A DNA stretch of 32,195 nucleotides from Desulfobacterales bacterium (GCA_016209225.1 JACQWO010000054.1:1-32195); one strand, 5' to 3'. Shown: positions 14,326 through 24,776, counted from the first letter of the stretch. The notes: a model not told the origin generated them from the sequence alone. Numbers and translations: made by a program.

Positions 14326-17300
14326 ATGTCTGTTCTTGAACGCAAGCAGACTGTGTTGAAGCTGCTGGAGCAACTGCGGGGCGTGGATGCCCTGAAAGAA
14401 TTGTTCTGGACAGAGCTGAATTACGAGCGCGAAAACAAGCCGCTCAGCATGCGCGGCTGGCCGGATTCCGCCAGAAACGCGCTGCTCGATGATCCTATCC
14501 TGTTTGCCGGCGGCGGCGAAGATCATACGTTTCATGTGGTGTATTGCCGCCTGGCCTCAGAAAACCTTCAGAGAAATCTTGAGCGGCCCATAGTTGATCA
14601 GTTGATACGCGAACATCCTTACTGCCTGTTTGTTTTCTCCGACACAACTCAATCCGCCTGGCATTTTCTGAACATCAGGTATGACGAGAAGGCTGAGAAG
14701 CGGCGGCTGTTCCGCCGGATTACCGTGCGAGCCGGCGGCGGTTTGCGCACAGCCGCCGAGCGACTGCAGATGCTTGATCTTACATCGTTCGGGAAAGAGC
14801 TGTCCGGCATCTCTGCGCTGGAGATTCAAAAACGCCACGACGACGCTTTCGATGTTGAGTCGGTCACCAAGGCGTTCTACAAGGAACTCGCCAACTGGTA
14901 TTTCTGGGCGCTGAAGCATGTTCACTTTCCCAAGGATGCGCCCAAGGAGGCTGACGGACACGACCACATCGGTGTGATCCGCATGATCACGCGGCTGATC
15001 TTCTGTTGGTTCGTGAAGGAAAAAGGACTGATTCCCGAAACACTGTTCAATCAGCGCCGACTAAATGAACTGCTCGATGGGTTCGCGCCGGACAATAACG
15101 CCGGGGAAGATTCCGTTTTCTACAAAGCGATCCTGCAAAACCTGTTCTTCGCCACGCTGAATACGGAGATGGACAAGCGCGGCTGGGCGCGGGATGAGCA
15201 GAACTTCATGGCACACAGTCTTTACCGCCATCGCGATTTGTTCAAGAAGCCCGGCGAGGCGCTGGCGCTGTTCAAAAACATCCCGTTCCTCAACGGCGGT
15301 CTGTTTGAGTGTCTGGACAAGGATTTGGGCGAAGGCGCCAGGCCGCGTTACGTGCGCATTGACGGATTCTCCCGACGGCCGGACAGCCAGCCGGTCGTCC
15401 CTGATTTCCTGTTCTTCGGACCTGAGCGCGAGGAAGACCTCAGTGCGGACTATGGCAACAAGAAATTCAGGAATGTCAGGGTGCGCGGGCTCATCCACAC
15501 CCTTCACCGATACCACTTCACGATTGAGGAAAACACGCCCATTGAACAGGAAGTCGCCCTTGATCCGGAGCTCTCCGGCAAGGTGTTCGAAAACCTGCTT
15601 GCCGCCTATAATCCCGAAACCGGCGCCACGGCTCGTAAACAGACCGGCTCGTTCTACACCCCGCGCGAGATCGTGGATTACATGGTGGACGAGGCGTTGA
15701 TCGCATTCCTGAAGGGGAGTTTTTCCACAGAGAATGCAGAGGACACGGAGAAGAGACTCAGGCGGCTGGTGTCGTGGGAGGAGACCGGCCACGATTTTGA
15801 CAACCAGGAAACCGAAGCGCTGATCGCCGCGATTGACGGCCTGAAGGCGCTGGACCCGGCCGTGGGCTCTGGCGCGTTTCCGATGGGCATCTTGCACAAG
15901 CTGGTGTTCATCCTGGGGAAACTCGATCCGGGCAATGAGCAGTGGGAGCAACGGCAAATTCAACGCGTACGCGACGCCATTGCCACAGTAGAAAAGATCG
16001 AAGACTCCGCCATCCGCGAGCGGACGGCCAGGGAACTTGAACAGCAGATCGTCGGCATCGAGGAGGCCTTTAATCGCAATGAACTGGATTACGGTCGCAA
16101 GCTCTACCTGATCGAAAACTGCCTTTACGGAGTGGACATCCAGTCCATCGCCGTCCAGATCGCCAAGATGCGGTTCTTCATCTCGCTGATCGTTGACCAG
16201 CGGGTGGACCCAGATGCAACAAACCTCGGCGTGCGCCCGTTGCCCAACCTGGAAACCAAATTCGTCGCCGCTAACACGCTGATAGGTATTGAAAAGCCCA
16301 AACAGATGACGTTCCGCAACCCGGATATTGACGCCAAGGAAACGGAACTGCGCAAAGTGCGGGAGAAGCACTTCAATGCCAGGACCCTGGCCAGTAAAGC
16401 CAAGTGCCGGGAACTGGACAAAAAACTCCGTGCCGAAATCGCGGAACTGCTCAAGCACGATGGCTGGGGTGACATCACGGCAAAACGACTCGCCGCCTGG
16501 GATCCTTACGATCAGAACGCCTCCGCTCCTTTCTTCGATCCTGAATGGATGTTTGGCATACGGGACGGATTCGACGTGGTCATCGGGAACCCGCCGTATG
16601 TTTTTGCGCGGAATAGTGCCGCAAAAGGCTTAACAAATGCAGATAAACGCTATTTCTACGAACACTATGAGTTGGCTGAATACCAAGTTAATCTCTACCC
16701 ATTATTCATCGAGAAAGCGAGTGGTTTACTGCGTGTTACCGGTTGTCTTTCGTTCATCACCCCGAATAACTGGCTGACGATTAATACGAACCGCTCTGTG
16801 CGGAAATTTGTTCTGCAGAAATCTGATATTACTCTGGTTAATTTTTACGCTCGCGTCTTTGAAACCGCTGATGTAGACAGTGCCATTGTCGTTTTCACAA
16901 ACGCCAGTTGTCGCCAGATAGTGAGTCTCTGTGAGTTCACGGACAGCCTTCATCTCATTAAGCGGATGAATTGTGATTTCTTCCTGAAGCAGAAAGATCA
17001 TGTTATCAACATCGAGGCGTTCAAATCTGGAGGGATAGCAGAGTCGCTCGCACAAATTGAAGAACGATCAGAACGCCTTGGGGATCTTGCCGACGTGAAG
17101 GTTGGCTTGGGCGCATATGGGATAGGGCGCGGCAAACCACCTCAAACCAAAGACATGATTGAAAAAAGAGTTTACCACGCCAACCATAGGGCATCGCCTC
17201 AATACTACAAGTATATCGACGGACGAGACGTTTGCAGATACTGGATCGGTTGGTCCGGAGAGTATCTGAAGTATGGTGAACACCTCCGTGAGCCGAGAAA

Positions 17301-17748
17301 CGACTTTCATCTCTTTTCAACAAAGCGAATCCTTGTCCGGCAGATTCCTTCGAAACCACCGTATTGCATCAATGCTGGACTGGCCGAAGAGACATTCCTG
17401 AACGATCGGAATTCAATGAATATCATTAACATGCGGGAATCGCCCGAGCTACTGCTCGGTATTATCAACTCCCGATTGCTGTCGTTCTGGTTCGTGCACA
17501 AATTTGGCAAGTTGCAGCGCGGGACATTCCCGCAGTTCAAGGTAAACGAGTTGGCCTCCTTTCCCATTGCTATAAATCGCATAATGCACAAAGAGAAGAT
17601 CGTTTCTCTCGTCACCCGCATCCTCGGCGCCAAGGCGGCGGACCCGGCGGCGGACACCTCGGCGCTGGAGGGTGAGATTGACCGGATGGTGTACGAACTT
17701 TACGGTCTAACTGAAGAAGATATTGCGATTATCGAGGGGAGAGAATGA
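14326..17748 (+). CDS. Eco57I-like N6-adenine DNA methyltransferase (type IIG/PglX-like)
   Basis: A protein of 1140 residues. The N-terminal 400 residues form a helical region with an all-beta segment (YCLFVFSD, WHFLNIRYDE) and no clear PD-(D/E)XK triad. The methyltransferase core has motif X (GSFYTPREI, about 441), motif I (DPAVGSGAF, D510) and motif IV (NPPY, N755). This is the order of gamma-class adenine methylases in type IIG, BREX PglX and DISARM DrmMI proteins. The region after NPPY should be the target recognition domain; its base composition is visibly lower in G+C. The C-terminus (MVYELYGLTEEDIAIIEG) is the usual end of such enzymes. GAGAAGG precedes the ATG. It would mark host DNA for the helicase-nuclease downstream. 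Confidence 0.9.
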   Translation: MSVLERKQTVLKLLEQLRGVDALKELFWTELNYERENKPLSMRGWPDSARNALLDDPILFAGGGEDHTFHVVYCRLASENLQRNLERPIVDQLIREHPYCLFVFSDTTQSAWHFLNIRYDEKAEKRRLFRRITVRAGGGLRTAAERLQMLDLTSFGKELSGISALEIQKRHDDAFDVESVTKAFYKELANWYFWALKHVHFPKDAPKEADGHDHIGVIRMITRLIFCWFVKEKGLIPETLFNQRRLNELLDGFAPDNNAGEDSVFYKAILQNLFFATLNTEMDKRGWARDEQNFMAHSLYRHRDLFKKPGEALALFKNIPFLNGGLFECLDKDLGEGARPRYVRIDGFSRRPDSQPVVPDFLFFGPEREEDLSADYGNKKFRNVRVRGLIHTLHRYHFTIEENTPIEQEVALDPELSGKVFENLLAAYNPETGATARKQTGSFYTPREIVDYMVDEALIAFLKGSFSTENAEDTEKRLRRLVSWEETGHDFDNQETEALIAAIDGLKALDPAVGSGAFPMGILHKLVFILGKLDPGNEQWEQRQIQRVRDAIATVEKIEDSAIRERTARELEQQIVGIEEAFNRNELDYGRKLYLIENCLYGVDIQSIAVQIAKMRFFISLIVDQRVDPDATNLGVRPLPNLETKFVAANTLIGIEKPKQMTFRNPDIDAKETELRKVREKHFNARTLASKAKCRELDKKLRAEIAELLKHDGWGDITAKRLAAWDPYDQNASAPFFDPEWMFGIRDGFDVVIGNPPYVFARNSAAKGLTNADKRYFYEHYELAEYQVNLYPLFIEKASGLLRVTGCLSFITPNNWLTINTNRSVRKFVLQKSDITLVNFYARVFETADVDSAIVVFTNASCRQIVSLCEFTDSLHLIKRMNCDFFLKQKDHVINIEAFKSGGIAESLAQIEERSERLGDLADVKVGLGAYGIGRGKPPQTKDMIEKRVYHANHRASPQYYKYIDGRDVCRYWIGWSGEYLKYGEHLREPRNDFHLFSTKRILVRQIPSKPPYCINAGLAEETFLNDRNSMNIINMRESPELLLGIINSRLLSFWFVHKFGKLQRGTFPQFKVNELASFPIAINRIMHKEKIVSLVTRILGAKAADPAADTSALEGEIDRMVYELYGLTEEDIAIIEGRE

Positions 17749-18050
17749 AATTTTATAAATATGGCTGATCCGGTTCTTGCGTACTTGTCTCAGATGTCTT
17801 TGCTGTAACGCACAATTGACACAATTTCACAAATATGCAAGATTACAATTGTTATTCATCGCAATTAACGAAGGGTTGTACCTTCCGTTCTCTTCCGATA
17901 GGGAGATTTTATAAATGGGCTGTAAATATCTTTTAATAGTCGGACGACTTATCGGCTGATTAATTGTTGGAATGTTAGATCTGACATCTATAAGACCTGT
18001 CCAAAGTCTCTTTTCACAACCGATTGCTTTGAGCTTAAAAAAGACATTAA
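17749..18050. other. Spacer between methylase and STAND gene with aborted starts
   Basis: About 300 bp without a gene. The methylase stop overlaps an ATG (ATGA at 17745) whose frame ends after 7 codons, and an ATG at 17761 opens only 15 codons (MADPVLAYLSQMSLL). Either could be the start of a lost gene. A weak inverted repeat (AACGAAGG/CCTTCCGTT) lies near 17868-17890. No convincing promoter or terminator was placed. Confidence 0.4.
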
Positions 18051-21000
18051 ATGGCAAAGAATTCCAGATCCACTGATAGTATAAGAGCATCCCACGACGG
18101 GCATGAGTTCCACGAGGCGTGGACAGCGCGTAAAGCCCTGCAACTCTTACATCCAACCGACAATCTTGTCGGAATTGCCGTTGAAGGGCTCTCCCCTCCT
18201 GATCAGGCAGAGGCTGCATCTGAAACCGTCGAAATTGCCGATACTACTCTATACTACGGCAACAGCCCGAAGTTCGAAAAGGCGTATAGGGTTAGTATCG
18301 TTCAGTTCAAATACTCTGTCGGTAGCAGTGATGATTACTTTCGTGCTAGTCACGCCAAGAAGACAGTAGCCAAGTTCGCGGCAGCCTATCTTGATTATAA
18401 GAAACGGTACCGTGCGAACGATGTTCGAGAGAAGCTCAAGTTCGAACTAATCACAAATAGACCTATCTACCCTGCTTTTCAGCAAGCGATTGCAAGCATT
18501 GCGGAGCGAAAGCCTTTATCCGGCGATGTCAAGAAGCAGGCGGAGCAATTCAAAACGGCTTGTGGTCTAGATGGCAAAACCTTAGTTGAATTTGCCGGTA
18601 AGTGCCTGATCACGGGTTTGGCTGGAAGTCTCACCGATACCAAAAGAGACCTGTCGAGAATCCTGGTTGATTGGTCCGCCACATCTGATCCCATGGCCCG
18701 AGCACGCCTAGGCGCAATGAGGGAGATGGTGCGCAAAAAGGTGGGTTATGCCGGAATGAACAGAAATGTCATAAAACACGTAGATGTCCTAGCTGCTCTG
18801 GACGTATCGGACGTAAACGAACTCTTACCTTGTCCTGCCAGTCTTCCCGAAGTCGGAAAGGTCGTTGAGCGCGAACAGCTTGCAGAGGCGATTAAGCTTG
18901 TTCCCAAGCTTGAAAGACCCCTCCTAATTCATGCGGCTGGTGGCGTAGGAAAGACCGTGTTTCTTGAAAGCCTCTCGCAGTCGCTCTCGGACAAGCATGA
19001 GGTTCTGCTCTTTGATTGCTTCGGTGGTGGGGCTTATCGCGCACCGGAGGATTCAAGACACCTCCCGAAGCGTGGTCTGGTTCACATCGTAAACACACTT
19101 GCGTGCCGTAGCCTTTGTGATCCCCTACTACCCGGCAATGACAACGTGGAATCCCTGTTCGAAACCTTTCGGCGCAGGCTCAAACAGTGCGTTAAGACAC
19201 TCTCGACAGCTTCCGCGGAGAGGGAGCTTATACTGTTCATTGATGCAATAGACAACGCGGCGAAGCATGCTGATGACATGAATCAACCACCGTTTCCAAC
19301 GCTTCTCTTAAAGAGCTTTCATCACGGCGGCTCAATTCCCGGCGTAAAACTTGTTGTTTCATGTCGCTCACATCGGATTGACATATTTGCAAAGGATGTT
19401 CCCTACCACGACTTCAAATTGGAGCCGTTTAGTCTCACTGAGACAGAAGCCTATGTGCGGGACCGCCTTCCAAACGTAACCCAGACAGAAATACAGGTCG
19501 CTCAGGCGAGATCAGGCGGCAACGCCCGCATTCTGGAGCATCTTGTTACCAGTGACAGAGGGTTACTCGACAAATCCGAGATTGACAACATCATCGAACT
19601 TGATGATCTGTTAAATGACCGGATTCAGAAAGCTCTCTTGGAGGCAATCGCACGTGGTTATAACAAAGCAGAAATAGGTGCTTTTCTCGCGGGATTGTCC
19701 GTATTGCCTCCTCCGGTGCCGCTTGATGAATATGCAGGCGCTCACGGGATGGATATCAGTGCCATCGAGAGTTTCGCGGCGGACTTGGCACCTTTGCTGG
19801 AGCGGACAAAGTATGGCCTGATGTTTAGGGATGAGCTGACAGAAACTCTGATTCGAGAAAAATACGGGTCTGATGATGACGCATTGCGACGTGTTGCAGG
19901 AAACCTTCTGAATCGACAAGACACATCCGTCTATGCCGCTCGCGCACTGCCTGGCCTGTTGCAAAAGCTTAATGACGGAAAGCAATTGTTCGAGCTCGCT
20001 TTCGACGAGAGATTCCCTGAATCAATTACGAGCACAGTCGGAAAACGAAACATTCGCTATGCCCGGCTAAAGGCGGCAGTGCTTCACGAATCGAACAATC
20101 ATGATCACAACCGATTAGTTCATCTTTTGGTGGAACTCTCAACAATCGCAGCGAGTGATCAAAGAGGTGCTAACTATATTCTGGATTATCCTGATCTCGT
20201 GATAGCAGCGCAGGATGTGGATGCGACAAGGCGTCTCTTCGAGACCCGCACAACCTGGCCAGGAACAAGACACGCTAGGCTTGCAATAGCAAATGCTTTG
20301 TCGGGTGATATCGATGATGCATATAGGCATGCAGTCAGCGCAGATGAATGGATTGTTCACTACCGACAGCAGGACCGTAAGCAAGGCATGGACCGCTCTG
20401 GTCCTGAACGGCTTGACGTCGCGGCAATTCCCTTTTGCCTCATCACCCAGAGCCGTGCCGAGAATGCGATTGGCTTTATGCGAGAATGGAAGGACTGGTA
20501 CGCATACGAAGTCGGTGGGCATCTATTTAGTCTGTTAGATCAAGTGGCAATATCCCAGTCCGGGTGCGATAAAACTGGATTTTTAAGTAAAGCAACAGAT
20601 GACATTGGAGTCATCGCTTCTGCCTTGTCGTTCCTCGAGTTGGATGACACCCAGCGGAGCCAACTAATCAAGCGGCTATCAAAGGCCTGCGAGAAGGAAA
20701 AGAAGCTGGAAACAAATGATAACTTTCATCGGGAAGCGAATTATCGTCTTCAGGATGGTCTAATAAAGGCATCAGTTATTGCCGCCTCAATGGGTCTCAG
20801 CACAGAGGCGTTAACGATTTCCAGTCGTGCACCGCACGCGAGACCGAATGTATGGGCCTTTAGCGATCATTTTTCTGATCAGCATATCCTTCCGTTTTTG
20901 GTATACACGGCGTTACATGCAGCAGTTAAAGGAAAGGAACTCCGCGAACGAGACATCCTCCCAAATGAACTGTACGCAATCTGTTCCAAATGGAGGTGTA

Positions 21001-24000
21001 CTGGTAGTGGTGTTGAGTTTAAAAGGAAACTGAAGAAGTGCCTGGAAGGCTTTGTCCGGTCCAAGCAAGACCAATCAAAGGAAGATAAGAAATCCATCAG
21101 CTACGAACTAAAACGTGATGCCGAAAGTTTTATTGATACTCGGATAGAGCCCTTACTTAAGTTAGCCAAGGCATTCGCCGCCCTGACAGGCGCGTCCATC
21201 AAGAAAGGTGACCAAGCGTTTCTGGCTCTACTGGAAGCGTGGGCAGAGACGAGACGAAAGCGTGATCTGTACAGTATCCAGAAATTCAATCGCTTCTTTC
21301 AATCGCTGGGGTGCCAACTCGCTGTCTTTGCGCTTTGGGCTCGCACCGATCTAACAGTAGCGTCCGTTAAAGCATTTCTAGAGCGATTGCACGAACAAGA
21401 GATACTCGGCGCTTCGACCTTAATCGAAGTAGTGGCTATCCTCGCAAAGAGAAGCCACCTGCACGCACTTGCAGGCGAACAGGCCTTGAAAGCCAACTCT
21501 TTGATCGAAAAGGAGTACGACGTCAGCTCAAGAGCCACCCTTTATGCGCAACTTGCGAGGGCAATTTTACCGGCTAGTAGAGATGAGGCTGCAACATACT
21601 TCAAAGCAGGTCTAGAACAGATGGATGCCATCGGTTCCGGCGACTATCAATTTACGAACGAACTTCTGTTATTCGCTTCGTCTCTAAGAGGAGAGGAACT
21701 CGCCGAGCAGAATTTTCATACGCTCACAAACATATGTGAGCTCAACATGCCTGACGAAGAAGAAAAATTTCCCTGGTTCGCGTTTGCGAAGGGTCTGTCA
21801 AGGACCTCGGGCTGCAAGGCTCTCGCAAAACTGGCTCGCTGGGATGATCGATCGAGGGTTTCTCTCAACTGCACGCTGCTTCCTTATCTCATAGCGCTCA
21901 TTGATGACGGCAAAATTGCACCTGAAGATGCATTGGCATTACTGAGGCTATCGAATCCTGTTGAATTTTGGAGTTGTAACACAGAGACATTTGCCAAGGC
22001 TCTTGACGACCAGAGTTACCAAAATCAAGAGATATTGATAAGCGAATTGATCCAGCAATTCGAGGACAACAACCCCGGCTTAGCAATGGATAGCATCATA
22101 GAAACGCTGGCATCTATCGCAGAAAGAACGTTTGGTAAGGCATCGGAGACCACCGTTTATCTTTCTGCTGCATGTGTGCATTTTGCCAAAGTTCGTGCCG
22201 AGCGCAATGAGCACACGAATTATCACGGAAGATCAGACCCTCGGTTGGCTAAGAAAGTGATCAGTACGGACATGCAGAACCGAGCCATGCTCAGAAAACT
22301 GGCTACCAGAACCAAGCCAAATGATGAAGTCTCCTTGGGAAAGGCGATAGATGAGCTAAATAAAATGCAGCACATCTATGATCTTAAAGGAGAATTTTTC
22401 GTAAAGCTGCGTTCAAAAGTTCTGTTCTCAGATAGACCTCAGTACATAAAGACAATCTCCCGACTTGAGAATCTCTCAATATACACGAAATTGCACGAAC
22501 TGGAGACGTGTAAAGGCGAGTGGGGGAAATCGTCGGCAGCGTTGGCATCAATCTACGAGTCGCTTGGAGTGCCGATATTGCAGCTTCATGCGGATGATTT
22601 TGTATGTTTCGATCAGCTGTCGGGGCACAAACTAAAAGAGTTATCCGATCTTTCGGGAGTCCCTATTACAACACTGGCAATGGAACTTATCAATGTTTTC
22701 TCGTCGCCAGCTTCCCATACCGCGGCCTCCGTATGGTTAGGTCTTGCTTCCTTTATTTGCGATAAAGCTGATGATGGGGAGGGGCAATCAGCGCTGAAAA
22801 GATTGTTAAACAGCAATGCCGCCAAACTGGCTTCCAATGTTCCTGATGGGGAATGGAAAGATGGACTCTATCCAACTAATGACATAACAGAAATAGCTTC
22901 GGGATTAGTATGGCGAATGCTTGGCTCTCCTCAAGCCTCCGACAGATGGCGAGCTGCACATAGCGTAAGGTGTTTTGCGAAATTCGAAAGATGGAAGGTC
23001 ATAGATGCGCTGGTTGCGAGGTTCCCAACAAGAGACGCTCATCCCTTCCAGGCTCCCGAATTGACTTTCTACTACATGCATGCACGGCTTTGGCTTCTGA
23101 TAGCCTTGGCCAGAATTGCGATGGACTATCCTCAAAACATCGCCCGTTATCACAAAATCCTCATGGAGATCGTTCTGGACGAGGAATCACCACACGTTCT
23201 CATGAGACACTTCGCCGCACAGACAATTTTGGTGTGCATTGCTGCTGGAAACTTAAAGCTTTCATCCGTAAAGGAAAAGCAGATTAGAACTATTAATCTC
23301 TCACCATTTCCGAGATTAAGAAAAAAGTTAAAAAAAGGCAGTCATAACTCCTTCTATCAGGGTAGACCAAAGGACGTGCTGGAACCAAAAACGGAATTCC
23401 ATTTGGATTATGACTTCGACAAATATGATGTTCATGGCCTTAGTGATGTTTTCGGAAGACCGGGTTGGGAAGTTAGAGACTTAATATCCGAAGAAGTCCA
23501 CAGTTTCGATCCAAATGTAAAAAGCATGTATGAGACAGGCGGTCGTGAAGTAAGCCGCAGGCATCGTTCGGGCGGAATGACTTCGCTGTATCACTCTTAT
23601 GGCCAGCAGCTTGGATGGCACGCGCTGTTCCCAGTGGCTGGCCGACTACTGCGGCAGTACCATGTAACAGACGATTGGTACTACGATGATCCTTGGACAG
23701 AGTGGCTGAATAGGAGTTTACTTACCAGAAATGACGGCTTTTGGCTGTCGGACGGTATTGACAGGCCATCCCTCGATGTAAAAGTCAATCTGCTTGAAGA
23801 AGGCGAGAAAGGCCTCATCATAACTGGTTCCAAACGCATATTATTGAATTTAGTTGGTATCGGTTCTGGTCAAGGCAAAGGGATCGTTGTCAACGGAAAC
23901 TGGAATTCACCCGATAATATCGATATCCACATTAGTTCTGCTTTAGTTTCATCAAGAATGTCTAAGACTTTGGCAAATGAGCTTATCCAAGAGGAACCCT

Positions 24001-24518
24001 TTTTCGTCTGGCTTCCAACTTACAGAGAGGATGAAACAGAGTACCTTAATAACAATAAGAAAGACTATGTTCCTTGGGTTGTCTGTTCCTACTCTGAAGG
24101 AAGACTTGATGAAAATGATCCTCTTGCCTCGAATAGCGCTATTCATCGTCCTCACTTTTCAGAGAACATTACCAAAATCTTCTCGCTCAAATCTGATGAT
24201 CCATTTAGGCGAGTTTGGAAAAATTCTTCTGGAAAGACTATGGCGTCCGCAGAAGCGTGGGGCTGTGAGAACAAATTTGAAGACGAAACATCCTGCTCGG
24301 GCGTCCGTTTTGTATGCTCAGGAGAGCTGCTGAGAGAAGTGTTAGCCACACTAGACACGGATCTCCTACTGCTCGTTAAACTGCGAAGATACGAAGAAGG
24401 AAGGGGTATTACGGACAGTAAGTTTTCTCACACGATAGCTGTAGTCTGCATAAAGCAAAACCTGGATTTTGAGTTCTATAAGGGTGCTGTCAATAAGCTT
24501 CATCAAGCGAGATCTTAA
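18051..24518 (+). CDS. Giant STAND NTPase with N-terminal PD-(D/E)XK-like nuclease (Avs-like)
   Basis: One open frame of 2155 residues. Residues 12-130 look like a Cap4/Mrr-type nuclease: E22 and E45, D64 in EIADTTLYYG, and the QFK motif (Q85, K87). A STAND/NACHT-type ATPase follows, with Walker A HAAGGVGKT (about 295-303), Walker B ILFIDAIDN (about 394-402) and a sensor-like VVSCRSHR. From about 500 to 1750 the protein is mostly helical, compatible with TPR-like sensing repeats. The last 400 residues form a distinct Trp/Gly-rich domain (YGQQLGWHALFPVAGRLL, DPWTEWLNRSLLTR, DGFWLSDGIDRP). Nuclease, STAND and a long repeat sensor is the plan of Avs antiphage proteins; I cannot assign a numbered type. 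No good ribosome binding site precedes the ATG. There are no stops across 6.5 kb, so it is under selection or recent. Confidence 0.85.
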   Translation: MAKNSRSTDSIRASHDGHEFHEAWTARKALQLLHPTDNLVGIAVEGLSPPDQAEAASETVEIADTTLYYGNSPKFEKAYRVSIVQFKYSVGSSDDYFRASHAKKTVAKFAAAYLDYKKRYRANDVREKLKFELITNRPIYPAFQQAIASIAERKPLSGDVKKQAEQFKTACGLDGKTLVEFAGKCLITGLAGSLTDTKRDLSRILVDWSATSDPMARARLGAMREMVRKKVGYAGMNRNVIKHVDVLAALDVSDVNELLPCPASLPEVGKVVEREQLAEAIKLVPKLERPLLIHAAGGVGKTVFLESLSQSLSDKHEVLLFDCFGGGAYRAPEDSRHLPKRGLVHIVNTLACRSLCDPLLPGNDNVESLFETFRRRLKQCVKTLSTASAERELILFIDAIDNAAKHADDMNQPPFPTLLLKSFHHGGSIPGVKLVVSCRSHRIDIFAKDVPYHDFKLEPFSLTETEAYVRDRLPNVTQTEIQVAQARSGGNARILEHLVTSDRGLLDKSEIDNIIELDDLLNDRIQKALLEAIARGYNKAEIGAFLAGLSVLPPPVPLDEYAGAHGMDISAIESFAADLAPLLERTKYGLMFRDELTETLIREKYGSDDDALRRVAGNLLNRQDTSVYAARALPGLLQKLNDGKQLFELAFDERFPESITSTVGKRNIRYARLKAAVLHESNNHDHNRLVHLLVELSTIAASDQRGANYILDYPDLVIAAQDVDATRRLFETRTTWPGTRHARLAIANALSGDIDDAYRHAVSADEWIVHYRQQDRKQGMDRSGPERLDVAAIPFCLITQSRAENAIGFMREWKDWYAYEVGGHLFSLLDQVAISQSGCDKTGFLSKATDDIGVIASALSFLELDDTQRSQLIKRLSKACEKEKKLETNDNFHREANYRLQDGLIKASVIAASMGLSTEALTISSRAPHARPNVWAFSDHFSDQHILPFLVYTALHAAVKGKELRERDILPNELYAICSKWRCTGSGVEFKRKLKKCLEGFVRSKQDQSKEDKKSISYELKRDAESFIDTRIEPLLKLAKAFAALTGASIKKGDQAFLALLEAWAETRRKRDLYSIQKFNRFFQSLGCQLAVFALWARTDLTVASVKAFLERLHEQEILGASTLIEVVAILAKRSHLHALAGEQALKANSLIEKEYDVSSRATLYAQLARAILPASRDEAATYFKAGLEQMDAIGSGDYQFTNELLLFASSLRGEELAEQNFHTLTNICELNMPDEEEKFPWFAFAKGLSRTSGCKALAKLARWDDRSRVSLNCTLLPYLIALIDDGKIAPEDALALLRLSNPVEFWSCNTETFAKALDDQSYQNQEILISELIQQFEDNNPGLAMDSIIETLASIAERTFGKASETTVYLSAACVHFAKVRAERNEHTNYHGRSDPRLAKKVISTDMQNRAMLRKLATRTKPNDEVSLGKAIDELNKMQHIYDLKGEFFVKLRSKVLFSDRPQYIKTISRLENLSIYTKLHELETCKGEWGKSSAALASIYESLGVPILQLHADDFVCFDQLSGHKLKELSDLSGVPITTLAMELINVFSSPASHTAASVWLGLASFICDKADDGEGQSALKRLLNSNAAKLASNVPDGEWKDGLYPTNDITEIASGLVWRMLGSPQASDRWRAAHSVRCFAKFERWKVIDALVARFPTRDAHPFQAPELTFYYMHARLWLLIALARIAMDYPQNIARYHKILMEIVLDEESPHVLMRHFAAQTILVCIAAGNLKLSSVKEKQIRTINLSPFPRLRKKLKKGSHNSFYQGRPKDVLEPKTEFHLDYDFDKYDVHGLSDVFGRPGWEVRDLISEEVHSFDPNVKSMYETGGREVSRRHRSGGMTSLYHSYGQQLGWHALFPVAGRLLRQYHVTDDWYYDDPWTEWLNRSLLTRNDGFWLSDGIDRPSLDVKVNLLEEGEKGLIITGSKRILLNLVGIGSGQGKGIVVNGNWNSPDNIDIHISSALVSSRMSKTLANELIQEEPFFVWLPTYREDETEYLNNNKKDYVPWVVCSYSEGRLDENDPLASNSAIHRPHFSENITKIFSLKSDDPFRRVWKNSSGKTMASAEAWGCENKFEDETSCSGVRFVCSGELLREVLATLDTDLLLLVKLRRYEEGRGITDSKFSHTIAVVCIKQNLDFEFYKGAVNKLHQARS

Positions 24519-24776
24519 ATGTACCCACTTTGCAAGTTATAGGATAGGTATATTGCAGGAAGTCATTATGAAAAGAGATGAACCATACAGATAGGCTCGG
24601 GCCGCTAAGTTTTATGTTACTATCTTTCAATCAGTAATGCTCAATTTAGAAGAAACCCCACTACTGAATAGTTGTAGGTGCAAATCCGGCAGCCTGAAGC
24701 CGTATTACCTTTTCAAATCAGAAAGTACGCAAGAACCGGATGAACCTCTAAAAACATCTTTCAATGGCAGGTGTCC
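24519..24776. other. Intergenic spacer, possible untranslated RNA signals
   Basis: About 260 bp with no gene. The stretch near 24670-24710 (GTAGGTGCAAATCCGGCAGC, then CTGAAGCCGTATTACC) has the look of structured RNA, but it matches no RNA family I can name. It may be the leader of the radical SAM gene. Confidence 0.3.

Noticed and set aside
15061-16458. Long antisense ORF of 465 codons inside the methylase gene
   Set aside because: It is an out-of-frame shadow of a G+C-rich gene; the forward frame carries all recognised motifs.
24660-24720. tRNA, cobalamin riboswitch or group II intron in the spacer before the radical SAM gene
   Set aside because: GGTGCAAATCC recalls a tRNA T-arm or parts of those RNAs, but the needed stems and other conserved boxes are missing.
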